Below, piece by piece: positions 61,166 to 64,000 of a DNA stretch of 64,000 nucleotides. How positions within the stretch are numbered: the first letter of the stretch is position 1; each line of letters starts with the position of its first letter. The stretch comes from JBFIHF01 sp964411125. Its GTDB lineage: Bacteria; Myxococcota_A; Bradymonadia; Bradymonadales; Bradymonadaceae. The stretch spans positions 28,193-92,192 of the forward strand of contig CAYPJU010000018.1 of the NCBI GenBank assembly GCA_964411125.1, written 5' to 3'. The notes under the pieces were generated by a model. It did no database searches. It was not told the origin of the DNA and worked only from the letters and a program-made list of their open reading frames with translations. The position numbers were made by a program, and so were the translations under genes.

Positions 61166-62476
61166 TCATGGAACCAGCTTCGCCGAGAGCAGTTCGTACC
61201 CGAATCGGGTGGGTGGGCTCGAAGTGCTGCTCGGGATCTCGAGTTCTCCCAGCCCGGCGAAGGGCCAGCCCGCGTCGATCCTCCATGTGTAGTCGTACGG
61301 CGGCTCCGGAGGGTTCGATCCCGGCCTCGTCTCGCGGATGCTCGCGTCGACGGCACAGTTCTCAGTCGCATTGACGACCACCGCCTGTTTGCGCGTCGTC
61401 CCCATGTCGACCCAGGGAAGGTCGAGCATGAAGACGGTCTGGTCGGGCTGTGGCGGAACCGCGACGTCGCACATCCCTGCGCGCTTGCAGCCGACCACGG
61501 CCGAACCCGAGCATTCCACGTCGCGCGTGTACGTTGCCCAGACGACTTCGTAGCGTTGCGTGGCGGGAACCACGCGGCCCGGCACCGTCACCCTCACGGG
61601 GCCGAGGCGGATGTAGACGCTGATGTGACGCAGCTCGAACGTGGACCATTCGGCGGGTGTTTCGTCGTCCGAGGAGCGGCGAACGACACCCAGCACGCGC
61701 CGGCAACCGGGTCCATCGGCGTTGTAGCGCATCAGGTAGTCGCCATCGACCTCGATGATCTCGACCACGTTCCGGGGAGGGTCATTCGTCCCCAACGCGC
61801 ACCCGAGGCTCGTGTCGCGACAGCCGATGTCGACCGTCGTTCCCGTCTCGCAGGCGAATTCGACCGGACCACCACCGCCGCCGCCGCTCGTTCCGCCCGG
61901 GCCGTCGCCATTGTTGTCGCCGGGACCGTCGCCATTGTTCTCGTCGCCGTCCTCGTCCACCCGCACCTGGTACCAACTGAAGTGCTCCAGCTCGACCGTC
62001 GCGACGCCGTCTCCGAACTCGGCGTCCACCGGGGACCAGCCGTCTTCCCCCTCGATGCGCTCGAGCGTCGTCGGTTCCCCGGCGCCATCGTCGTCGTACG
62101 GTAGTTCCAAGATCGCGGGCTTCGCGAACGCCAGGCCGTGCGGGGTCAGCTCCACGACCGCGCTCACCAGCTCGCCGAACTCCTCCGCTCCATCGGCGAG
62201 CTCTTCGACCTGAGCGTCGGAAAGTCTCCGCATCGTGACGACGGTCGGCGAGTCGAGTGCCCCCGCCGGGACCCGTAGGCTGACGCCGTCGACTGCGACC
62301 GAACCGCCGCTGGCGCCGATCTCGACCTCCGTCGCGGAACCGGGCTCGTTCTGGCAACCGAGGAGACCAGAAAGTGTGATGACGAACGACAGGTGAACGA
62401 AGGGAAGGGGCCATCGACTCGCGATGGTAGGGGTAGGCACGGCTGCACCTCTGCGCACCGTCTGGGGCGCGCTCAT
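61166..62476 (-). CDS. Lipoprotein with ZU5-like domain
   Basis: A 436-residue lipoprotein: long basic N-terminus, hydrophobic core and lipobox LLGC. The next 130 residues look like a ZU5-type beta domain (IGASGGSVAVDGVSLRVPAG, LTPHGLAFAKPAILELPYD, HFSWYQV). An NNGDGPG repeat linker, a Gly tract and a C-terminal Cys-containing beta domain follow. ZU5-like domains occur in many myxobacterial surface lipoproteins. ATG 62476 (MSAPQTV) is used; a longer in-frame reading is less likely. Function unknown. Confidence 0.78.
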   Translation of the reverse strand: MSAPQTVRRGAAVPTPTIASRWPLPFVHLSFVITLSGLLGCQNEPGSATEVEIGASGGSVAVDGVSLRVPAGALDSPTVVTMRRLSDAQVEELADGAEEFGELVSAVVELTPHGLAFAKPAILELPYDDDGAGEPTTLERIEGEDGWSPVDAEFGDGVATVELEHFSWYQVRVDEDGDENNGDGPGDNNGDGPGGTSGGGGGGPVEFACETGTTVDIGCRDTSLGCALGTNDPPRNVVEIIEVDGDYLMRYNADGPGCRRVLGVVRRSSDDETPAEWSTFELRHISVYIRLGPVRVTVPGRVVPATQRYEVVWATYTRDVECSGSAVVGCKRAGMCDVAVPPQPDQTVFMLDLPWVDMGTTRKQAVVVNATENCAVDASIRETRPGSNPPEPPYDYTWRIDAGWPFAGLGELEIPSSTSSPPTRFGYELLSAKLVP

Positions 62477-62686
62477 GTTGTTGTCGTCTGGAACGTGTGG
62501 TCTCGGTCGCCGGACCGTCGTCGTTGGGTAGGGCATCGCCGGCCAGCAACGGGTCCGCGCCGCTTCGAACACCACGCCGCCGATCGTAGCGATGCTCTAC
62601 CCGAAATCAATATCCAGCGATCGTAAACCGACGGCAGACATTCAGCCCAAGCGGGCTCCCGTGGGACATCGCTGTTCCGAGCGTGG

Positions 62687-63808
62687 TCACGGCTGGTAGT
62701 GCGGTTGGTCGAGTTCACCCTCGACGACGGAGAGCACGTGGTCCGTCGTGTCCGCTGCCGTCGTGCGTGTAACGTGAACGTCTCGAAACGTGAGGGGTTC
62801 CCCCGTCACGCAGTGCTCGGGGCCCGCGTCACTTCGCACCTCGTACACGGCGCCGGGGCCGACCACGCTGCGCCCCGCGGGACCGATCAACAGCGCCGTC
62901 GATTCGTCGATGCCGATACCGACGGGGTCGACCCAGCCGTCGACCCACATCCGCGCGACGAAGGTGACGAGGCGTCCCATTCGGTCGCGTTCTCGAAAGT
63001 GCGAGTCGGTGATGGTGCCGGCGAGTTGCGGCAGGTCGAGGTAGTCGTCTTCGAAACGCATGAACTCGTTGAACGGATCGGCGAGCGCTTCGTCGGAGTA
63101 GACCGTGTCGTTTTCGGCGGAGAACGCTCGGTCACCGAGGACGGCGAGTCCCGCACTGGTGCCGCCGAGGACGGCGCCGCGTTCGGCGACACGGCAGAGG
63201 GCGGCGTGCAGGCGGGTGTCGCGCCAGATCGACAGGTAGTGCCACTGATCTCCTCCGGCGAGGAAGACAGCCTCGGCGCGGTCCACCCGGTGGGCCACGT
63301 AAGGGTCGTCGGCGAGCTCGGTGGTGTCGACGCGGAGCGTTTCGACGGAGTCGAACCCACCGATGTCTTCGAAGAGGTAGTCGTTGTAGCCGTCGGAGCC
63401 AGTGACCCGCAGAACGACGACGTCGCCACCACCCATTCGGTCGCGCATCCAATGGAACGCTTCGTCGGGCTCGACTCCGCCCCCCATCAAGATCAGGCCC
63501 GGCTCGCTGTCGTCGACCTCGGCGTCGTCGTCGGCGCCCGTGATCCATCGGGTTAGCGCCGGAGGCGGCTCCGGCGGAGGAATCTCGACCATGTCGGCAG
63601 CGTCAGCGTCCGGACCGCGGGCGGCGAGGTCCGCGCGGTCGTTCGCGTCGCTGACGTCCCGAGCGTGGGGCACGAATCCGACGTCCGGAAGGTAGGACGA
63701 CGTTGGCGCCATGTCGGCTCGCATCCCAGGTCGAGGAGACTCGCTCCCCGGACACGCTACGGTCAGGAGGAGGGCGGCTACGGACCAGATGTAGTTGGAG
63801 CGCTGCAT
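62687..63808 (-). CDS. Cyanophycinase-like peptidase S51 lipoprotein
   Basis: A 373-residue lipoprotein (TVAC) with a linker of about 80 residues and a peptidase S51 domain. The nucleophile is in GGTSAGLAVLG, the pocket motif in VFLAGGDQWHYL, and TDSHFRERDRMGRL matches the D-x-HF-x-x-R-x-RxGRL signature of cyanophycinases. LILMGGG precedes it. Cyanophycinase cleaves multi-L-arginyl-poly-Asp; an envelope lipoprotein form would act on external peptide, perhaps other beta-Asp/Arg peptides. It is the last complete gene; the tRNA follows on the same strand further upstream. Confidence 0.88.
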   Translation of the reverse strand: MQRSNYIWSVAALLLTVACPGSESPRPGMRADMAPTSSYLPDVGFVPHARDVSDANDRADLAARGPDADAADMVEIPPPEPPPALTRWITGADDDAEVDDSEPGLILMGGGVEPDEAFHWMRDRMGGGDVVVLRVTGSDGYNDYLFEDIGGFDSVETLRVDTTELADDPYVAHRVDRAEAVFLAGGDQWHYLSIWRDTRLHAALCRVAERGAVLGGTSAGLAVLGDRAFSAENDTVYSDEALADPFNEFMRFEDDYLDLPQLAGTITDSHFRERDRMGRLVTFVARMWVDGWVDPVGIGIDESTALLIGPAGRSVVGPGAVYEVRSDAGPEHCVTGEPLTFRDVHVTRTTAADTTDHVLSVVEGELDQPHYQP

Positions 63809-63914
63809 TGGTCCGGATTGTAGCGCAGGACGACCTTCGCCTCACGCTGCGTCGCGTCTTCGTGCGCCGCGGTCCTGTATCTCCGGGATGGGCCGAAACG
63901 CCGGCCCAGACACA

Positions 63915-63946
63915 GAAAACCCGCTGGGCCGTGAGGCTCAGCGGGT
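63915..63946 (-). terminator. Rho-independent terminator of the tRNA gene
   Basis: On the minus strand ACCCGCTGAGCC and GGCCCAGCGGGT form a long GC stem with a 4-base loop, followed by TTTTCTG. It lies eight bases after the 3' end of the tRNA-Pro, so it ends that transcript. Confidence 0.8.
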
Positions 63947-63954
63947 CTTCTCAA

Positions 63955-64000
63955 TCGGGGTGATAGGATTTGAACCTACGACCCCTTGCTCCCGAAGCAA
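63955..64000 (-). tRNA. tRNA-Pro (anticodon CGG), 3' part
   Basis: Reading the minus strand from the window edge: anticodon loop TTCGGGA with anticodon CGG inside a TTGC/GCAA stem, a 5-base variable region GGGTC, T-arm GTAGG-TTCAAAT-CCTAT and the 3' acceptor strand CACCCCG plus discriminator A. CCA is not encoded. The 5' half (D-arm and acceptor 5' strand) lies beyond the window. Confidence 0.92.

Noticed and set aside
1..64000. Insertion sequences, integrases, prophage or plasmid genes
   Set aside because: No transposase, integrase, phage structural or replication gene was recognised, and base composition looks uniform by eye.

Overview
The window is a high-GC, gene-dense bacterial scaffold with one 100-N assembly gap. 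It carries about 50 protein genes and the 3' part of one tRNA. No 16S or other phylogenetic marker is present. The gene content points to Myxococcota (delta-proteobacterial lineage): four Hanks-type Ser/Thr kinases plus a pseudokinase, about 14 predicted lipoproteins with Asp/Ala/Gly/Ser-rich linkers after the lipidated Cys, MopE-type and thrombospondin-type-3 calcium-binding motifs, a class III cyclase, an AgmX/TonB-like lipoprotein and frequent GTG/TTG starts. The N gap suggests a draft or metagenome assembly.

Layout. 1-3.2 kb: a small exported protein, then a two-gene minus-strand operon (ALDH7-type aldehyde dehydrogenase and a DUF1338/HglS-type oxygenase) that fits lysine breakdown through aminoadipate and 2-oxoadipate, then the gap flanked by a 14-bp tandem repeat. 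3.2-8.4 kb: nine tightly packed plus-strand genes (isoaspartyl peptidase, cupin lipoprotein, sirtuin, lipoproteins, two tiny genes) ending in a CULT (cereblon-like) domain protein. 8.4-18 kb: AgmX-like lipoprotein, membrane Ser/Thr kinase, a small promoter-terminator unit, glycerol-1-phosphate dehydrogenase with a DMT transporter, a double-domain alkaline phosphatase, a DedA protein and a pseudokinase. 18-25 kb: four translationally coupled genes (class III cyclase, Ser/Thr kinase with a receiver-like tail, OmpA/TSP3 protein, LysM-FecR protein), which reads as an envelope-sensing signalling unit. 25-34 kb: divergent PAS histidine kinase and OmpR-type regulator, an alpha/beta hydrolase and a run of lipoproteins. 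34-41 kb: two convergent giant kinase-ATPase-TPR paralogues, one with a degenerate P-loop. 41-46 kb: FAD-Rieske oxidoreductase, DUF808 protein, HrpB helicase. 46-56 kb: surface lipoproteins, including a 1520-residue Cys-rich protein with about 15 tandem 54-residue repeats, a 3D-domain lipoprotein and a beta-lactamase-fold lipoprotein. 55.6-58 kb: TetR regulator with a fatty-acid desaturase, a thioredoxin-like protein and a small membrane protein. 58-64 kb: an unusual 0.7-kb stretch, a TSP3 repeat protein, a lipoprotein, a cyanophycinase-like lipoprotein and a partial tRNA-Pro.

The two most unusual things are the CULT protein, whose tri-tryptophan cage and zinc cysteines match human cereblon in spacing, and a cryptic Cys-rich micro-ORF (58251-58418) interrupted by one in-frame UGA, a possible selenocysteine codon, which lies next to an orphan minus-strand terminator. 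The cyclase-kinase-OmpA-LysM/FecR unit is the best candidate for an undescribed multi-gene system. All function calls are from reading the translated sequence; no database search was possible.
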